Part shown: positions 55,162 through 62,948 of the stretch, one piece after another
Position numbering within the stretch: the first letter of the stretch is position 1
Layout: each line of letters begins with the position of its first letter
Assembly (NCBI RefSeq): GCF_001280085.1
Contig: NZ_LGED01000247.1
Coordinates: 16,718 to 80,717 of the forward strand
DNA length: 64,000 nt
Direction: 5' to 3'
Origin: Saccharothrix sp. NRRL B-16348
Lineage (GTDB): Bacteria > Actinomycetota > Actinomycetes > Mycobacteriales > Pseudonocardiaceae
Program-made: the position numbers and the translations under genes
The notes under the pieces: generated by a model
Told to the model about the DNA's origin: nothing
Seen by the model: the letters and a program-made list of their open reading frames with translations, nothing else
The model's database searches: none

Positions 55162-55560
55162 CTACGGGATGCGACGGCCCGTCAGGACCTCCAGATCGAG
55201 GACCAGGAAGTGGTCGCCGCCGCCGTAGCCGCGCGAGGCGAGCGGCAGTCCCCGCAACCGGGCCAGCAGCGCCTGCTCCTCGACCTCGGTGACGTGCCCG
55301 ACCGCCATCACCGACCAGCCGCGGGACAGGTCCGGCGCGACGTCGTCGATCTGGAACGCGACGATCGTGTCCCGGGCGACGAGGGTGGCGCTGCCGTCCG
55401 GCACGCGCAGCACGACGCACTCGCCGTCGAGCACGAACACGACGGGGTGCACCACCGGCAGCGCCATGTGGGTGTAGACGAGGCGGCCGATGGCGGCTGT
55501 GCCGAGCAGCTTCAGGCATTCCTCGCGGGACAGGACCTGAAGCCCAGCGGAGTCGTACAT
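55162..55560 (-). CDS. Pyridoxamine 5'-phosphate oxidase-fold protein
   Basis: This encodes 132 residues. A split-barrel fold is suggested by LLGTAAIGRLVYTH, PVVHPVVFVLDGECVVLR and FQIDDVAPDLSRGWSVMAVG, which is the FMN/F420-binding Pyridox_ox_2 group. Proteins of this type flank DosR/DosS in actinomycetes and are often induced by it. It lies upstream of the kinase gene in the same direction with a 47-bp gap, and may be part of that transcript. The substrate is not predictable; F420-dependent reductase activity is an alternative. Confidence 0.82.
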   Translation of the reverse strand: MYDSAGLQVLSREECLKLLGTAAIGRLVYTHMALPVVHPVVFVLDGECVVLRVPDGSATLVARDTIVAFQIDDVAPDLSRGWSVMAVGHVTEVEEQALLARLRGLPLASRGYGGGDHFLVLDLEVLTGRRIP

Positions 55561-55675
55561 CGCACCTCTTCGTCGCGCCCAGTCGCTGGGATCAACGTTC
55601 GGCGTTGTGATCGTCGTTGCCTAGAGTCGGAAGTCCCGGCTTAGACCTGCACCACCCGGATGGGGGATTTCCAGA

Positions 55676-56545
55676 ATGACCTCTTTCGACGTATTCGCGT
55701 TCCTGCGCCGCCTCGGCCTGGCCGAGGCCGAACCGCCGAGCGTGGCGGCGTTGACCCGGTTGCACCAGGCGTTCGTCGAACGGGTGCCGTACGAGACGGT
55801 CGAGATCCAGCTCGGCCGCGTGACCTCGGTGGACCCGCTCGACTCGGTGGCCCGCGTGCTGGCCGGCCGCGGCGGGTACTGCTTCCACCTCAACGGCGCG
55901 TTCGCCGAGCTGCTGCACGCGCTCGGCTACCACGTGCGGAGGCATCCCGGCGGCGTGCAGACGACCGCGGACATCGAGCCCGCCATCACCCGCAGGCACC
56001 TCGCGCTCACCGTGCGCGACCTGCCGGACTCCGACGACGTCTGGCTGGTGGACGCCGGCATGGGCGACGGGCTGCACTCGCCGCTGCCGCTGCGCGAGGG
56101 CGTGCACCGCCAGGGTCCGTTCGAGTTCGAGCTGGGGCCGTCCACGGCGGCGCCGGGCGCGTGGCGGCTGGGTCACGACGCGCGCGGCAGCTTCCACGCC
56201 ATGCACTTCGCGCCGGACGACGTCGGCCTCGACCACTTCACCGACCGGCACGTGGACCTGTCCACGTCACCCGAGTCGGGGTTCGTGCGCACGTTCGGCG
56301 TGCTGCGGGCCGACGGCCGCGGCTGGGACGTGCTGCGCGCGTTGACCCTGTCCCGCGTCGCGGAGACGACCGCCAAGACGGTGCTGGACGACCGCGCCGA
56401 CTGGTTCACCGCCCTGGCCGACGTCTACGGGCTGGTCGTCGACGAGCACGACCGCGAAGCCCTGTGGCGCAAGGCGGTGTCCCAGCACGAGGCGCACCTG
56501 GCGACGGCTCAGCCGGTCACATCGCCGCGCCCGGTCCGGCGCTGA
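55676..56545 (+). CDS. Arylamine N-acetyltransferase
   Basis: This encodes 289 residues from ATG 55676. The catalytic triad is visible as Cys69 (GRGGYCFHLNGAF), His108 (ITRRHLALTV) and Asp126 (WLVDAGMGDG), the order of the NAT family. NATs transfer acetyl from acetyl-CoA to arylamines; actinomycete homologs also act in polyketide amide formation and sterol catabolism, but no such cluster is present. Its 3' end overlaps the convergent membrane-protein gene by 29 bp. Confidence 0.93.
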   Translation: MTSFDVFAFLRRLGLAEAEPPSVAALTRLHQAFVERVPYETVEIQLGRVTSVDPLDSVARVLAGRGGYCFHLNGAFAELLHALGYHVRRHPGGVQTTADIEPAITRRHLALTVRDLPDSDDVWLVDAGMGDGLHSPLPLREGVHRQGPFEFELGPSTAAPGAWRLGHDARGSFHAMHFAPDDVGLDHFTDRHVDLSTSPESGFVRTFGVLRADGRGWDVLRALTLSRVAETTAKTVLDDRADWFTALADVYGLVVDEHDREALWRKAVSQHEAHLATAQPVTSPRPVRR

Positions 56546-57041
56546 AGTGCGGCACGTACCCCCGGTAGATCTGGGGTGCGTGCCGCTTGAACGCCAGGTC
56601 GAGCATGTCGCCGCCGATGTCGTCGGCCAGCTGGACCCAGTGGCCGAACGGGGTCGTCGGGATGCTGCGGTACGTGGCCGTGAAGGCACTCGGGTCGTTC
56701 GGGACCAAGTGCAGCCACAGCGTCGGCTTGGGCCTGCCGTCGTACGACAGGGCCACCGCGGCCAGCTCGTACCACGGCACCGCCCACAGCCGGCCCTTCT
56801 CCTCCCAGCGCAGGCCCTGCGGCTCGACCACGAGCCGGCGCGGCCTGGCCTTCCGCCGCCAGACGCCGCCGCCGATCAGCCCGCCGACCGCGACCAGCGG
56901 CCCGACGAACATCGCCGCCAGGTGGCCGTCGGAGTAGGCCAGGAACATCATCACGATGCCCAGGAGCGTGAAGCCGAGCTGGACCGCGAGCCCGGCACGT
57001 CGCTCGGCCCGATTGCCGAAGGGAATCTCGATCTCTCTCAT
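56517..57041 (-). CDS. Membrane protein with PH-like domain (paralog B)
   Basis: This encodes 174 residues. Two hydrophobic helices at about 18-35 (LAVQLGFTLLGIVMMFLA) and 40-60 are followed by a soluble domain with RRLVVEPQGLRWEEKGRLWA and VPWYELAAVAL, reminiscent of bacterial PH-like domains. It overlaps the next upstream gene (paralog A, 57038-57622) by ATGA, and both end with HxPxIYRG- or PHLYRG-type segments. Function is unknown. The pair lies directly downstream of meaB in a chain of overlapping genes. Confidence 0.78.
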   Translation of the reverse strand: MREIEIPFGNRAERRAGLAVQLGFTLLGIVMMFLAYSDGHLAAMFVGPLVAVGGLIGGGVWRRKARPRRLVVEPQGLRWEEKGRLWAVPWYELAAVALSYDGRPKPTLWLHLVPNDPSAFTATYRSIPTTPFGHWVQLADDIGGDMLDLAFKRHAPQIYRGYVPHFSAGPGAAM

Positions 57042-57622
57042 GACAACCCCACCGTGAAGCCCTCGTCCTGCACTCCGCGGTACAGGTGCGGTGCGAATCC
57101 AAGCACGGCCCGCTCGACCACCGGGATCAACGCCGCCGCGTCACCGAGCGGGAGCCGGTAGGCGCCGTCCTCGCGGGCCAGGTGCGCCATGTCGGCGTGC
57201 CTGCCCCGGAAGTCCTGGTGGTCGGCGGGCAGCAGGTCCAGCCGGACCATGGTCTTGCGCAGCACGGCGTCGGCCGGGTCCACGACCCGTTCCCGCGTCC
57301 GCGAGATCCGCACCGCGCCCAGCTCGTGCCACGCCACGGCCCACGGCGCGCCCTGCGGGTCGTCCCACCGCACGCCGAGCGCCTCGAACACCAGCAAGCG
57401 CTGCCGGGAGATCTTCTTCCAGTTCAGCACCGCGGCGAGCGCGATGCCCGTGAACGCGATCCCGATGACCAGCGCGATCGTCCCACCGACGCCCTCGCCG
57501 TCGGCGTACGCGCTCACCGCGCCCACGAGCGCCAGCACACCCAGCGCGCCGGCCACCACACCGCCGATGATCACCCGACGGGTGTCCCGCGTGCCGATGT
57601 CCACCACCACCGGCGTCGTCAT
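57038..57622 (-). CDS. Membrane protein with PH-like domain (paralog A)
   Basis: This encodes 194 residues. Membrane helices lie at about 17-38 (VIIGGVVAGALGVLALVGAV) and 46-66 (TIALVIGIAFTGIALAAVL). The soluble domain resembles that of paralog B (LLVFEALGVRWDDPQGAPWA, then VAWHELGAVRIS) and ends in FAPHLYRG. It starts inside the meaB stop (ATGA). An ancient duplication explains the pair. Their coupling to meaB may be incidental or may reflect a shared transcript. Confidence 0.78.
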   Translation of the reverse strand: MTTPVVVDIGTRDTRRVIIGGVVAGALGVLALVGAVSAYADGEGVGGTIALVIGIAFTGIALAAVLNWKKISRQRLLVFEALGVRWDDPQGAPWAVAWHELGAVRISRTRERVVDPADAVLRKTMVRLDLLPADHQDFRGRHADMAHLAREDGAYRLPLGDAAALIPVVERAVLGFAPHLYRGVQDEGFTVGLS

Positions 57623-58584
57623 GCCCCCACCCCCTCGACCAGTCGATCAGCCGCAGCGTAGGGGTCCAGCTCACCCGCCACGACCCGTTTGGCCAGGGTT
57701 TCGAGGCCGGACGCGCCGCGCAATCCGCCGATCCGGGAACGCAGCCGCTCCAGCGCGATGGCCTCGATCTCGCCCGCGGCCCTGGTCGCGCGGCGTCGTG
57801 CCAGCTCACCGCGTTCGACGAGCCACGCGTGGTGCGCGTCGATCGCGTCCACGACCTCGTCCAGCCCCGCGGCGCGGGACGCGACCGTCTTCACCACGGG
57901 AGGCCGCCACCGGCCGCCCTCCCGGTCCCGGCGGCCCAGCGAGATCATGTGCTTGAGGTCGCGCGCGGTCTGGTCGGCGCCGTCGCGGTCGGCCTTGTTG
58001 ACCACGAACACGTCGGCGATCTCCAGGATGCCCGCCTTCGCGGCCTGGACGCCGTCGCCCATGCCGGGCGCGAGCAGCACCACCGTGGTGTCGGCCAGCG
58101 ACACCACCTCGACCTCGGACTGGCCGACGCCGACCGTCTCGACCAGCACCACGTCGCAGCCCGCCGCGTCGAGCACGCGCAACGCCTGCGGCGTGGCCCA
58201 GGACAACCCGCCGAGGTGACCGCGGGTGGCCATGGACCGGATGAACACGCCGGGGTCGGTGGCGTGCTCGCCCATCCGCACCCGGTCGCCGAGCAGCGCG
58301 CCGCCGGAGAACGGCGACGACGGGTCCACGGCCAGCACCCCGACCCGCTTGCCCCGCCCGCGGTAGGCCGCGACCAGCGCGGACGTCGACGTGGACTTGC
58401 CGACGCCCGGCGCGCCCGTCAGGCCGATGACCTGCGCGTTGCCGCAGAACGGGGCCAGTGCGCCCGCCACCTCGCGCAGCTGCGGGCTGGCGTCCTCGAC
58501 GAGCGAGATCAACCGGGCGACCGCGCGCGGCTGTCCCTCGCGCGCGCGGTCGACCAGCTCGGCTACGTCAACGGTGCGGGCCAC
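57619..58584 (-). CDS. meaB: Methylmalonyl-CoA mutase-associated GTPase MeaB
   Basis: This encodes 321 residues. The P-loop GAPGVGKST is at 57-65, VDPSSPFSGGALLGDRVRM forms switch I and VETVGVGQSE switch II. VNKADRDGA is the guanine-specificity motif (NKxD). MeaB/ArgK proteins protect and reload adenosylcobalamin mutases. No mutase gene lies in this window, although epimerase, thiolase and Ccr do, so the mutase should be elsewhere. It follows the thiolase gene by 4 bp and precedes the two membrane proteins with overlap. Confidence 0.95.
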   Translation of the reverse strand: MARTVDVAELVDRAREGQPRAVARLISLVEDASPQLREVAGALAPFCGNAQVIGLTGAPGVGKSTSTSALVAAYRGRGKRVGVLAVDPSSPFSGGALLGDRVRMGEHATDPGVFIRSMATRGHLGGLSWATPQALRVLDAAGCDVVLVETVGVGQSEVEVVSLADTTVVLLAPGMGDGVQAAKAGILEIADVFVVNKADRDGADQTARDLKHMISLGRRDREGGRWRPPVVKTVASRAAGLDEVVDAIDAHHAWLVERGELARRRATRAAGEIEAIALERLRSRIGGLRGASGLETLAKRVVAGELDPYAAADRLVEGVGA

Positions 58585-58588
58585 ACCT

Positions 58589-59776
58589 CTAGACCTTAGG
58601 CACGCGGACGATCAGGGCGTCGCCCTGACCACCGCCGCCGCACAGCGCCGCCGCGCCCACGCCGCCGCCGCGCCGCTTCAGCTCCAGCGCGAGGTGCAGG
58701 GCGATGCGGGCGCCCGACATGCCGATCGGGTGACCCAGCGCGATCGCGCCGCCGTTGACGTTGACCTTGTCCTCGGCGATGCCCAGCTCGCGGGTGGACA
58801 CCAGGCCGACCGCGGCGAACGCCTCGTTGATCTCGACCAGGTCCAGGTCGGCCGGGTCGATGCCCTCCTTCGCGCACGCGGCCTTGATCGCGTTCGCGGG
58901 CTGCTCGTGCAGGCTGGCGTCCGGACCGGCGACGACGCCGTGCGCGCCGATCTCGGCCAGCCAGGTCAGGCCCAGCTCCTCGGCCTTGGCCTTGCTCATC
59001 ACGACCACGGCCGCCGCGCCGTCGGAGATCTGCGACGCCGAGCCCGCGGTGATCGTGCCGTCGGAGGCGAACGCCGGGCGCAGCCTGGCCAGCGTCTCCA
59101 CCGTGGTGTCGCCGCGCACGCCCTCGTCGGTGGCGACCAGCACCGGGTCGCCCTTGCGCTGCGGGATGGAGACGGGCGCGATCTCCTCGCCGAAGACGCC
59201 GTTCTCCGCGGCCTTGGCGGCCAGCTGGTGCGACCGGGCGGAGAACGCGTCCTGCTCCTCGCGGGTCAGGCCGTAGCGCGCGTTGAACTTCTCCGTGGAG
59301 GCGCCCATCGCGACCTGGTCGAACGCGCAGAACAGGCCGTCGTGCGCCATGTGGTCGAGCATCGTGACGTCGCCGTACTTGAACCCGCCGCGGGACTTCT
59401 GCAGCAGGTGCGGCGCCTGGGTCATGGACTCCTGGCCGCCCGCCACCACGACGTCGAACTCGCCGGCGCGGATGAGCTGGTCGGCCAGCGCGATCGCGTC
59501 GATGCCGGACAGGCACACCTTGTTGATCGTGAGCGCGGGCACGGTCATCGGGATGCCCGCGTTGACCGCGGCCTGGCGCGCCGGGATCTGGCCCGCGCCC
59601 GCGGTCAGCACCTGGCCCATGATCACGTACTGCACCTGCTCGGGCGCGACACCGGCCCGTTCCAGGGCCGCCTTGATCGCGACGCCGCCGAGCTGGGCGC
59701 CGGAGAAGTCCTTCAACGATCCGAGCAGTCGCCCCATCGGGGTTCGGGCCCCGGCGACGATGACGGAACCGGACAC
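58589..59776 (-). CDS. Acetyl-CoA C-acetyltransferase (biosynthetic-type thiolase)
   Basis: The start is decided by GGAGG placed 5 bases before GTG 59776, giving 395 residues; a GTG 12 bases further upstream overlaps that ribosome site. The acyl-carrying Cys88 is in [13 protein letters not shown]. Later motifs are [25 protein letters not shown] (catalytic His) and CGGGGQGDA (second Cys), all present. It condenses two acetyl-CoA to acetoacetyl-CoA or the reverse. Grouped with epimerase, MeaB and Ccr, it could feed the ethylmalonyl-CoA pathway or butyryl-CoA extender supply. Confidence 0.93.
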   Translation of the reverse strand: MSGSVIVAGARTPMGRLLGSLKDFSGAQLGGVAIKAALERAGVAPEQVQYVIMGQVLTAGAGQIPARQAAVNAGIPMTVPALTINKVCLSGIDAIALADQLIRAGEFDVVVAGGQESMTQAPHLLQKSRGGFKYGDVTMLDHMAHDGLFCAFDQVAMGASTEKFNARYGLTREEQDAFSARSHQLAAKAAENGVFGEEIAPVSIPQRKGDPVLVATDEGVRGDTTVETLARLRPAFASDGTITAGSASQISDGAAAVVVMSKAKAEELGLTWLAEIGAHGVVAGPDASLHEQPANAIKAACAKEGIDPADLDLVEINEAFAAVGLVSTRELGIAEDKVNVNGGAIALGHPIGMSGARIALHLALELKRRGGGVGAAALCGGGGQGDALIVRVPKV

Positions 59777-59817
59777 AGCAGCCTCCACAGCGGGTGTAAG
59801 CGGTTGTTAACACGCCA

Positions 59818-59834
59818 CGATACCCACGGTTACC
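59818..59834. promoter_or_regulatory. Degenerate copy of the ccr operator near the thiolase/epimerase divergence
   Basis: CGATACCCACGGTTACC, read on the other strand as GGTAACCGTGGGTATCG, resembles the palindrome GGTTACCCGTGGGTAACC at 61476-61493 with one base deleted and three changed. It sits 42 bases upstream of the thiolase start and 68 upstream of the epimerase. A shared regulator is possible but unproven. Confidence 0.35.
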
Positions 59835-59901
59835 GCGGAGTAAGCCTGTGAGGCGTCGCACAGGGCGACCTGCACCGATTCGGCCACTAGCCTTCGTGCC
59901 C

Positions 59902-60345
59902 ATGGAAGAACTCCGCGGGTTCGTCACCGCCATCGACCACGTCGGCATCGCCGTGCCGGACCTCGACGCCGCGATCGCGTTCCACCGCGAGCACTTCGGC
60001 CTCGATGTCGCGCACGAGGAGGTCAACGAGGAGCAGGGCGTGCGCGAGGCGATGCTGCGCGCGCCGGGCGACGACGGCACGGGCACCGCCGTGCAGCTGC
60101 TCGCGCCGCTGACGCCGGAGTCCACCATCGCGAAGTTCATCGGCCGGTCCGGGCCGGGGCTGCAGCAGCTGGCCTACCGGGTGTCCGATGTGGACGCGGC
60201 GGCCAAGGCGCTGCGCGCCAAGGGGTTGCGGCTGCTGTACGAGGAGGCGCGGCGCGGCACGTCCGACAGCCGGGTCAACTTCGTGCACCCCAAGGACGCG
60301 GGCGGCGTGCTGGTGGAGCTGGTGGAGCCGGCGGCGACCCACTAG
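59902..60345 (+). CDS. mce: Methylmalonyl-CoA epimerase
   Basis: From ATG 59902 this encodes 147 residues. It is a vicinal-oxygen-chelate fold: AIDHVGIAVPDLDAAIAFHR supplies the first metal His, LQQLAYRVSDVD the second region and GGVLVELVEP the terminal Glu. It racemises (2S)/(2R)-methylmalonyl-CoA, linking propionyl-CoA carboxylation to the B12-dependent mutase. It is divergent from the thiolase and convergent with TetR, a gene order also known near scy/filP in Streptomyces. The gap to the TetR stop (60346-60367) holds repeated CCGTTCGCT. Confidence 0.92.
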   Translation: MEELRGFVTAIDHVGIAVPDLDAAIAFHREHFGLDVAHEEVNEEQGVREAMLRAPGDDGTGTAVQLLAPLTPESTIAKFIGRSGPGLQQLAYRVSDVDAAAKALRAKGLRLLYEEARRGTSDSRVNFVHPKDAGGVLVELVEPAATH

Positions 60346-60367
60346 CGCCGTTCGCTGGGGCCGTTCG

Positions 60368-60925
60368 CTAGGGCCGTTCCAGGGCGGCGGCCACGAACGT
60401 CAGCTCCAGGTCCATCCGGTCGTCGTCCGGCGCGTGCCTGGCCACCGAGTGCCGGTAGCTGACCGCGAGCGCGAGCAGCGCGGAGGCGCTGTCGACGTCC
60501 TTCGCGGCCACCGCCGCGCCGCCGGCGGCGATGATGACGTTGCGGATCTGCCGCGCCACCGACTGGTAGCGCTCGTGCAGCGCGTCGCGGACCGCCTTGT
60601 GCGTGTCCGCCTCACGCCACAGCAGGTGGCTGAGCAGCGGTGACGCGTCCAGCCGGGCGTCCAGCGCGGCGACGAGCCTGCGCAGGCTCTCCGCGATGTC
60701 GCCGACGACCACGACCCGGCGCGCGTCGACGTTGCCGTCCGGCAGTCGCTGCACGAGCGCTGCCAGCAGGTCGGCCTTGCGGCGGAAGTAGTAGTGCACG
60801 AGCCCTTTGGGCACGGCGGCCCGTTCGGCGATGCGCGAGGTCGGCGTCGCGTCGAAACCCGACTCGGCGAACAGCTCCTCGGCCGCTTGCAGGATCCGCT
60901 CCCTGGCCGACGAGTCCGCTACCAA
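60368..60925 (-). CDS. TetR family regulator
   Basis: From TTG 60925 this encodes 185 residues. The longer frame from GTG 60958 would begin inside the terminator stem at 60950-60978, whereas a GGGGAGAGGG ribosome site precedes the TTG by about 9 bases. The TetR helix-turn-helix is at about 28-52 (TSRIAERAAVPKGLVHYYFR). The C-terminal helices carry the ligand pocket. It lies between epimerase and the SPW gene, within 0.7 kb of the ccr promoter palindrome, so it may regulate ccr and thiolase, perhaps sensing an acyl-CoA. This is contextual inference. Confidence 0.85.
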   Translation of the reverse strand: MVADSSARERILQAAEELFAESGFDATPTSRIAERAAVPKGLVHYYFRRKADLLAALVQRLPDGNVDARRVVVVGDIAESLRRLVAALDARLDASPLLSHLLWREADTHKAVRDALHERYQSVARQIRNVIIAAGGAAVAAKDVDSASALLALAVSYRHSVARHAPDDDRMDLELTFVAAALERP

Positions 60926-60949
60926 TGCGTGTGCCCTCTCCCCGTTGGA

Positions 60950-60978
60950 CGGGCCCACGGCGGCAAGCCGTGGGCCCG
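60950..60978 (-). terminator. Perfect hairpin after the SPW gene
   Basis: CGGGCCCACGGC (60950-60961) and GCCGTGGGCCCG (60967-60978) form a perfect 12-bp stem with loop GGCAA. It begins 14 bases beyond the stop of the minus-strand SPW gene. No clear T-tract follows on that strand. Confidence 0.6.
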
Positions 60979-60991
60979 GTTCTCGTCACTC

Positions 60992-61354
60992 TCAGGCGGT
61001 GCCGGGCACCCGGCCGCCGTGCGCCGCGTTCGCCAGCGGGACCGCCATGGCGCCCGCCGCGACGGTCAGCACACCGCCGACCCACGACACCCACGACGCG
61101 CCCGTCAGGTCGCTGTAGCCCATCACCCACGGTGAGATGAACAGCAGCGCGCCGAGGACCATCTGGAACCACTCGCCGTACACCATCCCGGGCATCGCGA
61201 GCGACGCGAGGCCGTCGATGGCGATCAGTGCGCCGAGCACGATCATCGTCCACATGGCCCCGGTGGTCGTCTCCACCACCAGGGGCGAGAGCAGCACCAA
61301 GACGCCGATGACGACCTCGGCCCAGTCCTGCCACCTGGTCCACGCCTTTGCCAT
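60992..61354 (-). CDS. SPW repeat membrane protein
   Basis: This encodes 120 residues with GGAGG upstream of the ATG. Four hydrophobic helices are arranged as two similar halves: WAEVVIGVLVLLSPLVV and EWFQMVLGALLFISPWVMGY each contain the SP(L/W)V core of the SPW family. It is a small integral membrane protein of unknown function, common in high-GC actinobacteria. It diverges from ccr and is followed by the hairpin at 60950-60978. Confidence 0.9.
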   Translation of the reverse strand: MAKAWTRWQDWAEVVIGVLVLLSPLVVETTTGAMWTMIVLGALIAIDGLASLAMPGMVYGEWFQMVLGALLFISPWVMGYSDLTGASWVSWVGGVLTVAAGAMAVPLANAAHGGRVPGTA

Positions 61355-61475
61355 GACTCGTACCTCCGTCCTGTCGATCGGACGGCTTCGATGGTCCGCT
61401 TGGTTGGCCGCCCGGTCAAGACCGACCGATCGGGGGAAATGCCAGTGCGGTGGCTCACAGCGCGTGTTCTGAATC

Positions 61476-61493
61476 GGTTACCCGTGGGTAACC
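61476..61493. promoter_or_regulatory. Palindrome in the ccr promoter region
   Basis: GGTTACCCGTGGGTAACC has perfect 8-bp arms around GT. It is 73-90 bases upstream of the ccr start and on the ccr side of the SPW-ccr gap. Spacing and symmetry fit a dimeric repressor site, plausibly that of the adjacent TetR. A weaker relative is at 59818-59834. Confidence 0.55.
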
Positions 61494-61565
61494 TCCGGCC
61501 ACTCGCGTGGACCTCTAGAGCCCGCCACACCGACCATCCCGAAGCCCCCATTGGGAGGGAACGCC

Positions 61566-62879
61566 GTGCAGAAGATCCTCGACGCGATCCTCGCGGACGA
61601 ACTGGACGCGATCGGATCACTGGACGTACCGGAGAGCTACCGGGGCGTGACGGTGCACGCCGACGAGGTCAAGATGTTCGAGGGCCTGGCCACCAAGGAC
61701 AAGGACCCGCGCAAGTCGCTGCACGTCGACGAGATCGCCACGCCCGAGCTGGGTCCCGGCGAGGCGCTGGTCGCCGTGATGGCGAGCGCCATCAACTACA
61801 ACACGGTGTGGACCTCGATCTTCGAGCCGCTGTCGACGTTCGCGTTCCTGAAGAAGTACGGCGGCAGGCACGACCAGCCGTTCCACGTGGTGGGCTCCGA
61901 CCTGGCGGGCGTGGTGCTGCGCACCGGACCCGGAGTGAACGCGTGGAAGCCCGGCGACCGGGTCGTCGCGCACTGCCTCGACGTGCAGCTGGAGCACCAC
62001 GACGGGCACAGCGACACCATGCTCGACCCCGAGCAGCGCATCTGGGGCTTCGAGACCAACTACGGCGGTCTCGCCGAGATCGCGCTGGTCAAGGCCAACC
62101 AGCTGATGCCGATGCCCGCCCACCTGACGTGGGAGGAGGCGGCGTCACCCGGTCTGGTGAACTCCACCGCCTACCGGCAGCTCGTGTCCACCAACGGCGC
62201 GAACATGAAGCAGGGCGACACCGTGCTGATCTGGGGCGCGTCCGGCGGCCTCGGCTCCTACGCGACCCAGTTCGCGCTGAACGGCGGCGCCACCCCGGTG
62301 TGCGTCGTGTCGTCACCGGAGAAGGCCGAGATCTGCCGCCGGATGGGCGCGGAGCTGATCATCGACCGCAGCGCCGAGGGCTACAAGTTCTGGAAGGACG
62401 AGCACGAGCAGGACCCGCGCGAGTGGAAGCGGCTCGGCGCGAAGATCCGCGAGCTGACCGGCGGCGACGACCCGGACATCGTGTTCGAGCACCCCGGCCG
62501 GGAGACGTTCGGCGCGTCGGTCTACGTGGCGCGCAAGGGCGGCACGATCGTGACGTGCGCGTCCACCAGCGGGTTCATGCACCAGTACGACAACCGCTAC
62601 CTGTGGATGAACCTCAAGCGGATCATCGGCTCGCACTTCGCGAACTACCGGGAGGCGTGGGAGGCCAACCGGTTGGTCGCCAAGGGGAAGATCCACCCGA
62701 CACTGTCCAAGGTGTACTCCATGGAGGACACCGGGCAGGCCGCGCACGACGTGCACCGCAACGCCCACCAGGGCAAGGTCGGCGTGCTGACGCTGGCGCC
62801 GGAGGAAGGGCTCGGCGTGCGCGACCACGAGCTGCGCGCGGCGCACCTGGACGGGATCAACCGTTTCCGGGGCGTCTAA
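61566..62879 (+). CDS. ccr: Crotonyl-CoA carboxylase/reductase
   Basis: From GTG 61566 (GAGGGA upstream) this encodes 437 residues. A medium-chain dehydrogenase fold with the characteristic opening AILADELDAIGSLDVPESYR is followed by INYNTVWTSIFEPLSTF, the NADPH-binding region LIWGASGGLGSYATQFA and the C-terminal RIIGSHFANYREAWEANRLV. Ccr reductively carboxylates crotonyl-CoA to (2S)-ethylmalonyl-CoA, used in acetate assimilation or as a polyketide extender unit. It stands alone, with its palindromic promoter site, beside thiolase, epimerase and meaB. A strong hairpin follows. Confidence 0.95.
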   Translation: MQKILDAILADELDAIGSLDVPESYRGVTVHADEVKMFEGLATKDKDPRKSLHVDEIATPELGPGEALVAVMASAINYNTVWTSIFEPLSTFAFLKKYGGRHDQPFHVVGSDLAGVVLRTGPGVNAWKPGDRVVAHCLDVQLEHHDGHSDTMLDPEQRIWGFETNYGGLAEIALVKANQLMPMPAHLTWEEAASPGLVNSTAYRQLVSTNGANMKQGDTVLIWGASGGLGSYATQFALNGGATPVCVVSSPEKAEICRRMGAELIIDRSAEGYKFWKDEHEQDPREWKRLGAKIRELTGGDDPDIVFEHPGRETFGASVYVARKGGTIVTCASTSGFMHQYDNRYLWMNLKRIIGSHFANYREAWEANRLVAKGKIHPTLSKVYSMEDTGQAAHDVHRNAHQGKVGVLTLAPEEGLGVRDHELRAAHLDGINRFRGV

Positions 62880-62889
62880 AGCGAAACCA

Positions 62890-62931
62890 CTCCCGATGTG
62901 CGCCGCTCGGGTGACCGTCGCACATCGGGAG
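62890..62931 (+). terminator. Long hairpin after ccr
   Basis: CTCCCGATGTGCG (62890-62902) pairs perfectly with CGCACATCGGGAG (62919-62931) around a 16-base loop, 10 bases after the ccr stop. There is no T-tract. The FilP-like gene begins 18 bases further on. Confidence 0.6.
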
Positions 62932-62948
62932 CGGGTAGCGTGAGCGGC

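Noticed and set aside
60926..60958. Longer start (GTG 60958) for the second TetR gene
   Set aside because: It would lie inside a perfect 12-bp terminator stem and lacks a ribosome site, while TTG 60925 has one.
57619..62879. Polyketide biosynthetic cluster suggested by Ccr and thiolase
   Set aside because: No PKS, NRPS or tailoring genes lie in the window; these enzymes also serve primary metabolism.
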